Shown here one piece after another: positions 25,934 to 36,702 of a DNA stretch of 64,000 nt. The stretch spans positions 5,580,001 through 5,644,000 of the forward strand of contig NZ_CP109442.1 of the NCBI RefSeq assembly GCF_036227205.1, written 5' to 3'. This stretch comes from Amycolatopsis sp. NBC_01480 (GTDB lineage Bacteria; Actinomycetota; Actinomycetes; Mycobacteriales; Pseudonocardiaceae). The number at the start of each line of letters is the position of its first letter. Positions within the stretch are counted from its first letter, which is position 1. The notes below the pieces were generated by a model that saw nothing but the letters and a program-made list of their open reading frames with translations, had not been told where the DNA came from and did not search any database. A program made the translations under genes and the position numbers.

Positions 25934-26460
25934 CTTGGCTCACCCGCCTGCGCGACGGCCTCGATGGCCGTCACGATGTTCGGGTACGCACCACAACGGC
26001 AAGGGTTCCCGCTCATCCGCTCCGTGATCTCGGCGCGGTCGAGCGGCGGGGTTTCGTCGAGATCCTCGGTCACGTGACCATGCGCGCCGTCGCACCATTC
26101 TGCGAGTGCACCGACGGCACTGCAGATCTGGCCAGGCGTGCAGTAGCCGCACTGGTAGGCGTCGTGGGCCAGGAACGCCTCCGCGACGGGGTGCAGCTCG
26201 CCGGGCGGTGCGAGGCAGTCGGCGGTGGTGATCTCGGCACCATCGACGGCCACAGTCAGCGAGAGACACGACAGGGTGCGGCGCCCATTGAGGAGGACTG
26301 TGCAGGCTCACACTGCCCGTGGTCACAGCCCTTCTTGACGTTGATGACCCCGAGCCAGTCACGAAGTGCGTCGAGCACGGTCGTGCGGGTGTCTACCGAG
26401 AGCCCCTGCGGTCGTCCGTCAACGGTCAGGTGGATGGGGATGTCCGTTGAGGACCTCGTC
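25930..26460 (-). pseudogene. Molybdenum oxidoreductase 2Fe-2S subunit, frameshifted
   Basis: The minus strand starts IPIHLTVDGRPQGLSVDTRT and TVLDALRDWLGVINVKKGCD, then HGQC, where one base is missing at about 26312 so that the following CTVLLNG motif is out of frame. Then MAVDGAEITTADCLAPPGEL, AYQCGYCTPGQICSAVG and MSGNPCRCGAYPNIVTAIEA give the second 2Fe-2S site. This is the PaoA/YagT-type small subunit. With the FAD-subunit remnant it forms a broken aldehyde oxidoreductase operon; no molybdenum-binding subunit remains. Confidence 0.8.
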
Positions 26461-26478
26461 TCGTTCGAGGAAGTGCGG

Positions 26479-27003
26479 TCAGCCCTGCGGTCGGTCGGTG
26501 GTGGCAGCCAGCCGGGCGGCGTCGTGGTTGTCCAGTACGCGGCGTAACAACCGGACCAGGTCTTCCTGTTCAGCGGGGGACAGTGCTTCGAGCAGCTGCT
26601 TCTGGGATCGGCGTGCGGCGTTGGTGAGCCGTCGTTCCACTTTGCGGCCTTCGGCGGTGAGCGCAACCGTCACGCGCCGCCGGTCGCGCTCGTCGCGGGA
26701 GCGGATGACGAGGCCTTTCTGCTCAAGGCGGTCGACGACCGCGACGACTTGGCTGCGGTCGACGTCCAATCGGTCGGCGAGCTCGAACTGGGCCAGCGGG
26801 CCGAAGTCGCGAAGCGCGACGAGCCCGGCGTGATGGGTGATCGCCAACCCTTCCCGTTCGGCGACCCGGGCGACGAGCCGGGTGCCGACCCTGCCGACGT
26901 TGCCGGCGAGGTAGGACGGGAGAGCCAGCAGCGTCGGGGGACGCACGCTGTGCTCGCCTTCGCGGGGAGTCGGGTTCTGGAACTCGTTGCCGGTGCCGCT
27001 CAT
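26479..27003 (-). CDS. MarR-family regulator
   Basis: The 174-residue protein has AITHHAGLVALRDFGPLAQF, ELADRLDVDRSQVVAVVDRL (recognition helix), then EQKGLVIRSRDERDRRRVTV and LTAEGRKVERRLT, a complete MarR winged HTH. It has a longer N-terminus than most. It is divergent from the Baeyer-Villiger monooxygenase operon, and two palindromes lie between them, so it is probably the repressor of that operon and of itself (inference). Confidence 0.87.
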   Translation of the reverse strand: MSGTGNEFQNPTPREGEHSVRPPTLLALPSYLAGNVGRVGTRLVARVAEREGLAITHHAGLVALRDFGPLAQFELADRLDVDRSQVVAVVDRLEQKGLVIRSRDERDRRRVTVALTAEGRKVERRLTNAARRSQKQLLEALSPAEQEDLVRLLRRVLDNHDAARLAATTDRPQG

Positions 27004-27027
27004 GACGGCACGGTATCACGAAGTGAA

Positions 27028-27056
27028 GTCAATGATTGACACTATCAATGATTGAC
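27028..27056. promoter_or_regulatory. Two TCAATGATTGA palindromes (MarR operator pair)
   Basis: GTCAATGATTGAC at 27028-27040 is a perfect 13-bp palindrome, and TCAATGATTGA repeats at 27045-27055, 16 bp downstream. They lie 25 bp upstream of the MarR start (27003, minus) and about 105 bp before the monooxygenase ATG. The TTGA(N)TCAA-like core is what MarR dimers commonly bind. Confidence 0.65.
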
Positions 27057-27161
27057 ATCACCATGGAAGTGAGAAGCATTACTAGCGAGGTTGATGTCGC
27101 GTCATGACATCGGTGTTAGCGTGATGTCACGTCGAGACAACAGCTGTGGACAAGGGTGATT

Positions 27162-28987
<1,826 letters not shown>

Positions 28988-28988
<1 letters not shown>

Positions 28989-29317
28989 TGCTGAGCTCCG
29001 ACGATCACGTCGAGATCGGCCAGACTCTGGCTCTGCACGGACACTTCTTCGACAGTGGGCACCTGGACCGGATCGAGGAGATCAGGAAAACCGCCGCCGA
29101 ACTCGGCCCGAGGATCCCGTTGGCGCACCACGTCACCAACCTGGTCATCACCGAAACGGGAACCGACTTTGCGACCGTGCGGTCGAAAGGTCTTACGATC
29201 ATGGCGAACGGAGCGTTCGCCGGTGTCGACCACCTGGACACTGTGCACAGGCACGACGGTTGCCGGCGGATCAGCCGCCGAGTGGTGACCCCACGACAGG
29301 GTAGGCAAGAATCATGA
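28988..29317 (+). CDS. SnoaL-like/NTF2-fold protein, shortened
   Basis: The 109-residue protein overlaps the monooxygenase stop by one base (TGATG). DHVEIGQTLALHGHFFDSGH and the later PLAHHVTNLVITETGTDFAT and VRSKGLTIMANGAFAGVDHL fit NTF2-like proteins. About 25 residues that normally follow the first helix (the conserved acidic/aromatic stretch) appear to be missing between RIEEI and RKTAAELG, so the pocket may be damaged although the frame stays open. Confidence 0.6.
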
Positions 29318-30234
29318 AGGCGATTCGTTTTGAGCAGTACGGGCCTCCGGAAGTGCTCGCTCTTCACGAAGTGGCCGAACCGCATCCGCGCGCCGGCGAG
29401 ATCCGGATCCGGGTCCGGGCCGCGGGGGTCAACGGCCTGGACTGGAAGATCCGTGCGGGGCTCGTCCGAGAGCTGTACGAGGTGAACCTGCCCAGCGGCA
29501 GCGGTATCGACGCTGCGGGCGTCGTCGACGAGGTCGGTGCTGACGTGACCGATGTCCGGCTGGGCGACGCCGTGTTCGGCTGCGGTACCGGGGTGCTCGC
29601 TGAGTACGCCGTGCTCGGTTTCTGGGCCCACAAGCCGGACAGCCTGTCGTTTGAGGAAGCCGCGGGATATCCGATCCCGGTCGAGACCGCGTTCCGCATT
29701 CTCGACCAGGTCGGGATCCAGCCGGGTCAGACCCTGCTGATCAGCGGCGCGTCCGGCGGGGTGGGCAGTGCCGCCGCACAGATCGCCCGGTACCGGGGGA
29801 TCACCGTCATCGGCACCGCAGGCGCCGCTCGCCAGCACTACCTGCGCACACTGGGTGTGGAGCCGACGACCTACGGCGATGGGTGGGTCGACCGGGTACG
29901 CGCGCTGGCGCCGACCGGCATCGACGCCGCACTGGACATCTCAGGCTCGGGCGTCGTCGCCGACTGCGTCGCGCTCACCGGCGACCCGTCCAAGGTCTTG
30001 TCCATCGCCGACTTCACTGCTCCGCAGCACGGTGCCCAGGTCTCGTTCGCACCCACAGAAGTTCCCGTCGCACTGCGCGCGGCGGCCGCGCTGCACGTCG
30101 AGGGAGGGCTGACCATCCCGGTGGAACGGACGTTCGCGCTGGCCGAGGCCGCCGCCGCACAGGCGCATGTCGCGGCCGGTCACGCCGCGGGGCGAACGGT
30201 CGTCATCGTGTCCGGCGAGGAGGCCACGACGTGA
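29314..30234 (+). CDS. Zinc-free MDR NADP(H)-dependent oxidoreductase
   Basis: The 306-residue protein begins MKAIRFEQYGPPEVLALHEV and has IRIRVRAAGVNGLDWKIRAG, SGIDAAGVVDEVGADVTDV and the nucleotide motif LLISGASGGVGSAAAQIARY. It is a quinone-oxidoreductase-type MDR without zinc ligands. ATG 29314 overlaps the preceding stop (ATGA). In the operon it could reduce an enone or quinone before Baeyer-Villiger oxidation (inference). Confidence 0.85.
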   Translation: MKAIRFEQYGPPEVLALHEVAEPHPRAGEIRIRVRAAGVNGLDWKIRAGLVRELYEVNLPSGSGIDAAGVVDEVGADVTDVRLGDAVFGCGTGVLAEYAVLGFWAHKPDSLSFEEAAGYPIPVETAFRILDQVGIQPGQTLLISGASGGVGSAAAQIARYRGITVIGTAGAARQHYLRTLGVEPTTYGDGWVDRVRALAPTGIDAALDISGSGVVADCVALTGDPSKVLSIADFTAPQHGAQVSFAPTEVPVALRAAAALHVEGGLTIPVERTFALAEAAAAQAHVAAGHAAGRTVVIVSGEEATT

Positions 30235-31142
30235 GCCGCGACCAGCGTGCCGAGATCGACGCGGTTCTGCGGGCGCCGCGGCCGGTGCCGAGCAGCTTGG
30301 CGGAGATGCGTGCGGGCTTCGCCGCGACGCAGTCGCGCAGGCTCGTCCCCGCAGCGATTCGGATCTCGGACACGGCGCTCGGCGCTCGTCGTGCGCTCCT
30401 GGTCGAGCCCGCCGGGCCTCCGGACGAGGGTACGCTCCTGTACTTTCACGGCGGCTCGTTCATGCTCGGCTCCCCGGAGACGTCGCTGTCGGTGACTGCC
30501 AACCTTGTTACCCGATCGGGCAGTCGTGGATTCTCGTTGGACTACCGGCTGGCTCCCGAGCACCCGTTCCCGGCGGCGGTCGACGATGGCATCGGCGCCT
30601 ACCAGGCACTGCTGGCGGCCGGCACGGACCCCGCGAAGATTGTTCTCGCCGGAGACTCTGCTGGTGGCGGGCTCGCCGTCACCACCGTGCTCAAAGCACT
30701 GGATCGCGGCCTGCCCCTGCCTGCGGCGATCGTCGTCTTCTCCCCGGCCCTCGACCTCACGTTCAGCGGCGCGAGCATGAGCTCCAAGGAGGACGCCGAC
30801 CCGATCTTCACTCCGGCCATGCTGCGGCCGGCCGTCGAGATGTATTGCGCAGGGCAGGACCTGCACCAGCCTCTGCTGAGTCCGGCTCGCTACGCTGATC
30901 TCACAAGGTTCCCGCCGATGCTGCTGCAGGTGGGCACGAACGAGCTGCTGCTCGACGACTCGGTCCGGATGGCCGAACGCGCCCGCGGAGCCGGCGTGGA
31001 CGTGGTGCTCGACGTCACCGCGGACGTGCCGCACGTCTTCCAAGCATTCGCGGGCGTCCTCGGGGAGGCCGACCAGGCGCTGGACCGCGCAGCGCTCTTC
31101 GTGCGGCAGCATGTCGGCGCGAGGGGAGGACCGGGCGGGTAA
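30231..31142 (+). CDS. Alpha/beta-hydrolase esterase (HSL family)
   Basis: The 303-residue protein contains the HSL oxyanion motif TLLYFHGGSFMLGSPET (HGG), SLDYRLAPEHPFPAAVDDG, the nucleophile elbow IVLAGDSAGGGLAVTTVLKA (GDSAG), and C-terminal Asp and His in NELLLDDS and ADVPHVFQAF. It hydrolyses short-chain esters or lactones. GTG 30231 overlaps the MDR stop by 4 nt. A monooxygenase plus esterase pair in one operon is the standard arrangement for ketone degradation via an ester. Confidence 0.9.
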   Translation: MSRDQRAEIDAVLRAPRPVPSSLAEMRAGFAATQSRRLVPAAIRISDTALGARRALLVEPAGPPDEGTLLYFHGGSFMLGSPETSLSVTANLVTRSGSRGFSLDYRLAPEHPFPAAVDDGIGAYQALLAAGTDPAKIVLAGDSAGGGLAVTTVLKALDRGLPLPAAIVVFSPALDLTFSGASMSSKEDADPIFTPAMLRPAVEMYCAGQDLHQPLLSPARYADLTRFPPMLLQVGTNELLLDDSVRMAERARGAGVDVVLDVTADVPHVFQAFAGVLGEADQALDRAALFVRQHVGARGGPGG

Positions 31143-31152
31143 AGTGGCGGTC

Positions 31153-31722
31153 ATGCCCCGTTGGGAAACCGGCAGTAAAGAACGGCTGAAGAAGGCAGCT
31201 CTGGAGCTGTTCGCGGAACGGGGCTTCGAGGACACGAGCGTCGTCGAAATCGCCGAGCGCGCCCGCGTCACCACGCGCACGTTCTTTCGCTACTTCCTGG
31301 ACAAACGCGAGGTGTTGTTCGCAGAGACCGACCACCTTCGCGAGGTACTCGTGGGGAGGCTCCTCGATGCCCCCGATGTCGCGGATCCATTGCAGGCCGT
31401 GATGCAAGCCCTGACCGGGTTCGACTGGAGCGGCCTGACGCTGCAACGCCAACGGCACGCGGTGATCGCCGCGAACCCGGGCTTGCTGGAGCGCGACCTC
31501 ATCAAGAATCACGACATCGTGGTCGAGTTCACCGAGATCCTGAGGCAGCGTGGCGTCGAGGCGCAGGCGGCACGGCTCGCCACCGCGGTGGGGACGCAGG
31601 TGTTCCTCACCGCCTACGGACAATGGCTCGAAAGCGGCGAGACAGCGAGCTTGACGGAGCTCAGCGACACCGTGCTGGTGATCCTCAAGTCTCTCATGCC
31701 GGCAGACCGGGCGAAAATCTGA
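31153..31722 (+). CDS. TetR-family regulator
   Basis: This 189-residue protein has the TetR HTH ELFAERGFEDTSVVEIAERA then RVTTRTFFRYFLDKREVLFA, and a helical ligand domain ending LVILKSLMPADRAKI. ATG 31153 is 11 nt after the esterase stop, so it is probably the last gene of the monooxygenase operon and may fine-tune it alongside the divergent MarR. Confidence 0.85.
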   Translation: MPRWETGSKERLKKAALELFAERGFEDTSVVEIAERARVTTRTFFRYFLDKREVLFAETDHLREVLVGRLLDAPDVADPLQAVMQALTGFDWSGLTLQRQRHAVIAANPGLLERDLIKNHDIVVEFTEILRQRGVEAQAARLATAVGTQVFLTAYGQWLESGETASLTELSDTVLVILKSLMPADRAKI

Positions 31723-31799
31723 TTTCCACCCGGTAACTCGAGCCTGACTGAGGCGCGCGAGGTCCGCACCGATAACCAGCGATTCCGTATCCACGGGGC

Positions 31800-32312
31800 C
31801 TGCCACGCTGTTGGCCCTGTTGAGCGACGTCGGCAAGGCCAAGCTCGCGAGCGACCCGCGCCTCGACGTGCTCGTCAACAACGCGGGCGGCGCTGCCGGC
31901 GTTGTCGCGGGCGCGGGGCGCGATCGTGAACATCGGCTCGAGTTCCGCGCGCGACCCGCGTGGGGTGCCGCTGTGCTATGCCGCGGCCAAGGCTGGGCTG
32001 AGCGCGTTCTCCCGTGGGTTGGCGGAGAAACTGGGGGAGACGGGTGTCCGGGTCAACGTCGTCACTCCCGGTGCCACCCGGACTGCGATCCAGACGAGCC
32101 CGGATGGCTATGTGGGACGGCTGTCGGCGAGCATGGGCCTGGACCATGAGACGGTGCTCGCGGCCATGCCGGAGCAGGCGGGCATGGTGACGGGCAAGCT
32201 GATCGAACCCGCTGAGATCGCCCGGGTGGTGCTGGTGCTGGCGTCGCCGGCGATGCCCAGCGCGGTGGGCTCCAACTGGATCGTCGACGGGGGCAGCCTC
32301 AAGACTCCGTGA
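31800..32312 (+). pseudogene. Short-chain dehydrogenase remnant
   Basis: One frame carries KLASDPRLDVLVNNAGG. After a deletion and frame change, a second carries ARGAIVNIGSSSARDPRGVP, LCYAAAKAGLSAFSRGLAEK (Tyr/Lys pair), VNVVTPGATRTAIQ and SNWIVDGGSL to the stop at 32312. The NAD-binding glycine motif and about 40 internal residues are missing. It lies at the left border of the biosynthetic cluster. Confidence 0.7.
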
Positions 32313-33079
32313 AAGTCTTGACCAGGTGAAGCGGGTATCCGGAGCCTCGTGAAGCTGACAACCACCCTCGCCGGCCTGGCTGGCACCGAGGCGACCCTGC
32401 CGGCTCGGTCAGGGCATCGACCGGTGAGCATCCGCGACTGACGTGTCCTGTCCGGCCAACGACCCGTCCCCGTGCGGCCGGCCTGCTCGCCATCGAGCAC
32501 GTCGGCATCGGAGCGCGCGGTGCTCTCCCGCGCGGCCGACGGCCGTCCGGTCGGACTTCGTCGTGTGCACACGAGAGGCCAGAAGTCCAGTGCAAGCCGG
32601 ACCGGCTCTGGACAGAGCACTAGCTCGTGGCGAGCCGGTCGCTGATGCCGTCAATGCCGGACGAGCTGGCCCGCGCCATCGCCGGTTTCGCGAAGAAGGT
32701 CATGTCCTGAATGAACCCGCCGCAATCCTGACCGGCGCCGGTGGGCTGGGCCGAGCGGCGCTGATCGACGGCGCCCGGTATCGAGCTGCGGCTCGCGCTT
32801 GTCGACTCCTTCAAGGTACGCATTCTGGACCGTCGTCCGCGTCGCCGCCGGCTGGGCGATTGGCCAGGTACCTCCGATGCGGGCCGTATGCCTGATCTAT
32901 TCGTATTCAGAACTTATTCTGAATTGACGACATATGTACGATTGTTGCCGAGTTTGGAGCCAAAGGTGCGCAGTTTGTGCTCGAAAATACATGCGCGCAC
33001 CAGGCGCGGTGATCTTCGCGCAGGTATCAGGTAATCAGTGGGTTATGCGCGGCGACGGCCGTGGGGAGAAGGGAATTTC
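32313..33079. other. Cluster leader region without a recognised gene
   Basis: No protein motif is convincing. Near 32640-32710 a frame ends SMPDELARAIAGFAKKVMS, possibly the tail of a lost protein. The right end, 32880-33079, is more AT-rich and holds an inverted repeat and a TTGACG box that may control the cluster regulator. Confidence 0.45.
32905..32929 (+). promoter_or_regulatory. 20-bp inverted repeat and -35-like box before the cluster regulator
   Basis: ATTCAGAA-CTTA-TTCTGAAT (32905-32924) is perfect with 8-bp arms. TTGACG (32924-32929) follows directly and could serve as a -35 box, although I see no good -10 at 17 bp. The regulator start is about 150 bp downstream. The element could be the binding site of the LuxR-type regulator or of another factor. 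Confidence 0.5.
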
Positions 33080-34120
33080 GTGGTGGACGATCCCGCGATG
33101 TGCTCGACGCATCTGGTCGAGCTGGTGGCCAGGCTGTCACCCAAGGCAGTCCTGCTGTACAAGTTCGCGGTGGAAGACCCTTTCTGGACGCGGCTGGAAG
33201 CCCAGCGCCGGCTGGGCGTCGGCGAGGCGGAGCTCGATGAACTCGTCACCACGCTGGCGGAGTTGCTGCTGCTGCGCCCTTCACGGGATTCCAGTCGCGA
33301 GTTCGACGCGGTCGGCCCCGGTACCGCCACTGCTGAGCTGCTGAACGCCGAAGAGAACGAGATCCGCCGACGGCAGGCAGTTCACCGGCAGGTCAAACGG
33401 GAGCTGCTCGCGCTGCAGCCCACCTACTTCGAAGCCCGCCAGGCACGCAGAAGCGCTGAGGCGATCGATGTGGTCGACGACGTGGCGGTGGTCCGGCAGT
33501 TGCTCGCCGACGAGGCCCAGCGATGCGGGCGGGAGCTGCACATCGCGCACCCGGGCGGCGGGATGGACCCGGACGGCCTGGACCGTAGTCTCCAGCTGGA
33601 CATGATGATGTTGGAGCGCGGTGTGGTCATGCGCTCGGTGCTGCAGCACTCCACCCGCCTGCATCCGCCGACGCAGCAGTACGTGGCCGCGGTGACCAAG
33701 GCCGGCGCGCTGGTCCGGACCACGTCGATCGTGCCGCGCCGGATCATCGTCTTCGACCGGGAGGTGGCGTTCCTGCCGCCCGAGGACGGCGACCCTGCGG
33801 GCGGCGCCGTGGTGGTCCGGGAGCCGGCCGTGGTCAGCCACCTGCTGGAGAGCTTCGATCTGCTCTGGCACGTCGGGCACCGGTTTCCGCTCCTGCCCGA
33901 GAGCGGGGCCGACGACGGCACCGGGGCGGCGGAGCGGGAGCTGACCGGGGCGATCCTGCTGCAGATGGCGGCCGGGGTGAAGGACGAGGTCATCGCGCGC
34001 CGGCTGGGTATTTCGGTGCGGACCTGCCGCCGGCACATCGCCGACATCTCGACGAGCCTCGGTGCGCAGAGCCGGTTCCAGGCGGGCGTGCTCGCGAAGC
34101 AGCGCGGCCTGGTCGACTGA
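33080..34120 (+). CDS. LuxR-type cluster regulator with N-terminal TrmB-like wHTH
   Basis: The 346-residue protein has an N-terminal winged-helix-like region (HLVELVARLSPKAVLLYKFA, then RLGVGEAELDELVTTLAELL), a middle sensor segment with LQLDMMMLERGVVMRSVLQH and VRTTSIVPRRIIVFDREVAF, and a C-terminal LuxR HTH (ILLQMAAGVKDEVIARRLGI then SVRTCRRHIADISTSLGA). This architecture is common among pathway-specific regulators in actinomycete clusters. GTG 33080 is preferred because GGGGAGAAGGG lies just upstream; an in-frame ATG at 33038 lacks one. It lies first in the cluster on the same strand and is likely its activator. A smaller relative lies at 62410-63093. Confidence 0.82.
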   Translation: MVDDPAMCSTHLVELVARLSPKAVLLYKFAVEDPFWTRLEAQRRLGVGEAELDELVTTLAELLLLRPSRDSSREFDAVGPGTATAELLNAEENEIRRRQAVHRQVKRELLALQPTYFEARQARRSAEAIDVVDDVAVVRQLLADEAQRCGRELHIAHPGGGMDPDGLDRSLQLDMMMLERGVVMRSVLQHSTRLHPPTQQYVAAVTKAGALVRTTSIVPRRIIVFDREVAFLPPEDGDPAGGAVVVREPAVVSHLLESFDLLWHVGHRFPLLPESGADDGTGAAERELTGAILLQMAAGVKDEVIARRLGISVRTCRRHIADISTSLGAQSRFQAGVLAKQRGLVD

Positions 34121-34288
34121 CGACGAGACCTTCGGTGGGTTACGTCGAGCGGAACGGCTTCCGCCGTAACTTCCTGCAGGACCACTTGTTGCGTCGGTTC
34201 GACGCCGTCCGGCCCGTGATCGCGGTGCTAGATTTCCGCTGAGCACAACGACTATTGCCGGCCGAAGATCGGACTGAAAGGCAAAGAA

Positions 34289-35389
34289 ATGACGGCTGCC
34301 TGGTTCGCCTCCGATAATCCTGAGCGGCTGACGCTCCGCGACTCCAAGGCGGCTCTGTCCACGGGATTCTGCGACGACACGACCGAACGGGCGATCACGG
34401 ACATCCTGGCGGCGACCGACCACGGCACGGCCAACGCGAACCGCGCGCTCGAGGACCTGCAAAAACTCCTGGAGCGGATGCGGCACACCCCGGAAGGGAC
34501 CGAGCGGGTCAGCCGGATGAACGCGTTCGTGCGCACCCTCGGCCGGGCCGACAACCTGGCGACCTTCCTCGAAATCATGCGGACCTCGCTGAAAACGGGT
34601 GAGCAGGCCGACCACGAGATCGCCGAACGGTCACGCGCCGGTCGCGGGCACTGCATCTACGGCTGGGCCGGGCAGTCGCTGATGCTGGCTTCGGAGACGC
34701 ATCCCGTCCCGAGCACGACGCCGGCCGGTGAGGGGGTGGCGGAGTTCATGGGCTCCCCGGTCTCGGAGTGGCACCTCAGCATCCACATCTGGCAGCCGAA
34801 CCCGGAGGCTCAGGGGTTCGAGTCGACCAAGCGCTTCGAACCCGGCGTGATCGTCGAACCGCCGCATTCACATCCCTTTTCTTTCGTCTCTTACGTTTCG
34901 GTCGGCGAGATGCGGCAGTCGATCTACGAGGAGTCCGCCGAACCCAGGCCGGCCGCCGCCGGAGACCGCTACCAGGACGTCGTCTTCGAGCGGGTGGACG
35001 GCGTCTGGCCGCCGCACCAGGAGTACGAGCCGAGCCGGCTCCGTACGGTCGAGGACCGCCTGCGACTGGAGCAGGGGGAGAGCTACTTCATGTCGACCGA
35101 CCTGATCCACGACGTCGAGGTGGACCGGGCGGCGGCAGCCGACCGGCCGGCGATCACGGTGTTCCTCTGCGCCGAGACCACCCGGATCGCGAGGTCCTAC
35201 ATGGTCGGGTCGATGGCGGAGTTCCATCGTCGCAACGCGGACATCACCGATCGGGCGAAGGCGCTCGCCCCCGAGGAGTGGGACGCCAAGCTCGACGCCA
35301 CGGCCCGTTATCTGCGCGGCGAGGCCGACCACCTCCGGCTGGGCGAGGTCTTCGAATGCGGCAGTTCGTACGCCTTTATGAACATCTGA
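34289..35389 (+). CDS. Cupin-like protein of unknown function
   Basis: I do not recognise this 366-residue protein as a named enzyme. The first 130 residues are helical (RALEDLQKLLERMRHTPEGT). The second half looks like a cupin barrel, with PPHSHPFSFVSYVSVGEMRQ giving a HxH metal-ligand pair and STDLIHDVEVDRAA giving a third His. This layout fits an Fe(II)-dependent dioxygenase or a metal-dependent isomerase or hydroxylase. The ATG follows GAAAGG. It is the first structural gene of the cluster, 15 nt upstream of the first ATP-grasp gene. It may tailor an amino acid building block (inference). Confidence 0.6.
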   Translation: MTAAWFASDNPERLTLRDSKAALSTGFCDDTTERAITDILAATDHGTANANRALEDLQKLLERMRHTPEGTERVSRMNAFVRTLGRADNLATFLEIMRTSLKTGEQADHEIAERSRAGRGHCIYGWAGQSLMLASETHPVPSTTPAGEGVAEFMGSPVSEWHLSIHIWQPNPEAQGFESTKRFEPGVIVEPPHSHPFSFVSYVSVGEMRQSIYEESAEPRPAAAGDRYQDVVFERVDGVWPPHQEYEPSRLRTVEDRLRLEQGESYFMSTDLIHDVEVDRAAAADRPAITVFLCAETTRIARSYMVGSMAEFHRRNADITDRAKALAPEEWDAKLDATARYLRGEADHLRLGEVFECGSSYAFMNI

Positions 35390-35403
35390 GACGGAGCGGT
35401 GAA

Positions 35404-36702
35404 ATGAATCCCGAAGTCAGCGGACCGGCCGGCCCGCGGCGGGCGGTCGTGCTGTGCAAGTGGCAGCCTGTGCTCGCCGGGGAACTGCTCGGACGGGTGC
35501 GCGTGCACGTCGTCCTGGACGCCTTCGACGTGGCGCACGCCGACATCGACGAAGGGCTTCTCGCGCTGGCCGCGTCGGTCCACACGGTGAGCACGTTTAA
35601 CGCGCTCGAAGAACTCGCCACCGTGGCCGTGTCGATCCGGCTCCAGGACCCAGAAGTCGGCCGGGTGGTGAGCTTCACCGAGTTCTCCCAGCTCGGCGCG
35701 GCGTACCTGGAAGAGGTCTTGGGGCTCGGTGCCACGGTTCCCGCCTCGGTGGCGACGCGTGACAAGCGGCTGATGAAGCAGGTGCTCGCGGAGGCCGGCG
35801 TGCCCACCGCCTCCTTCACCTCGCTGCCCGATCCTTCCGACGACGCCGCGGTGGTATTGATGGCCGGTCGTCTGGACTACCCGGTCGTGGTGAAGCCGGC
35901 GGCCGGTTTCGGGACGATGAGCACGTACTTCGCCCAGGACGCGGAGGGGTTCCTCGAGGTCTGCCGCTCGTTCCGCTACGAACCGGCGCTGTCCTCCAGG
36001 CAGCTCACGGTCGAGTCCTTCATCGACGGTGAAGAACTCCATGTGGACGCCTACTGGGGAAGTGGAGGACCGCACTTCCTGTTCGTCTCCCGCTACTTCG
36101 CGCCCCGTCTGGCCGTCCAACGTGGAGAGTGCGCGCAGGACGGCGGCGAGCTGCTTTCCCGCGAGGCGCACCCGGCGCTGTACGACGAGCTGGAGCTGTT
36201 CACGCGGCGCGTCGTGGACGGGCTCGGGGTCACCGGGACGATGCTCCACCTGGAGGTGTTCCGGCAGGCCGACGGCGGGATCGTGTTCTCCGAGATCGCC
36301 ACCCGGACCGGTGGCGGCTGGATCCCCGGGCTCGTCGGGCAGGCGCTGGGCCGCAGCATCTGGTCGGTCGTGGCCGATCTGGTGGTCGACGGCCAGACCG
36401 CCGCGCCCCGGCCGGTCGCCCCCTGCCTCGGCGTTGTCCACTTGCGACCGGACGCGCCCGGCCGCATCGTGGAGATCCCCACCGCGGAAGAAGTCCTCTC
36501 CGTGCCCGGGGTGTTCGAGGCGCACGTACTGCAGAAGCGCTCGGACGTGCTGTGGATGCAGCACCCCTCGGAGTGGGTGGTGTTCGCCTTCATCGGCGCC
36601 GAGACCGCGGACGAGCTGGCTGCCCTCGGCAAGGAGATCCCCGCGCTGTTCCCGATCCGCACCGTTCCCGTGGCGCCGGAAGAGCCGGGCCCGACCGGAT
36701 GA
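35404..36702 (+). CDS. ATP-grasp ligase 1
   Basis: The 432-residue protein has the ATP-grasp fold. An N-terminal Rossmann-like domain is followed by the phosphate-loop strand YPVVVKPAAGFGTMSTYFAQ, the hinge TVESFIDGEELHVDAYW and the metal-binding IVFSEIATRTGGGWIPG (Glu). It resembles carboxylate-amine ligases that form peptide bonds via acyl phosphates (as in dapdiamide or bacilysin pathways). ATG 35404 has GGAG upstream and is chosen over a far-upstream in-frame ATG that would overlap the cupin gene. Its stop overlaps the start of ATP-grasp 2. Substrates unknown. Confidence 0.85.
   Translation: MNPEVSGPAGPRRAVVLCKWQPVLAGELLGRVRVHVVLDAFDVAHADIDEGLLALAASVHTVSTFNALEELATVAVSIRLQDPEVGRVVSFTEFSQLGAAYLEEVLGLGATVPASVATRDKRLMKQVLAEAGVPTASFTSLPDPSDDAAVVLMAGRLDYPVVVKPAAGFGTMSTYFAQDAEGFLEVCRSFRYEPALSSRQLTVESFIDGEELHVDAYWGSGGPHFLFVSRYFAPRLAVQRGECAQDGGELLSREAHPALYDELELFTRRVVDGLGVTGTMLHLEVFRQADGGIVFSEIATRTGGGWIPGLVGQALGRSIWSVVADLVVDGQTAAPRPVAPCLGVVHLRPDAPGRIVEIPTAEEVLSVPGVFEAHVLQKRSDVLWMQHPSEWVVFAFIGAETADELAALGKEIPALFPIRTVPVAPEEPGPTG

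Noticed and set aside
34768..35403. Upstream extension of ATP-grasp 1 to an in-frame ATG at 34768
   Set aside because: It would overlap the cupin gene by 600 nt with arginine-rich sequence; ATG 35404 has a ribosome site and the family start.
35308..36564. 418-codon minus-strand frame opposite ATP-grasp 1
   Set aside because: Antisense shadow with low-complexity composition; the plus strand has all ATP-grasp motifs.
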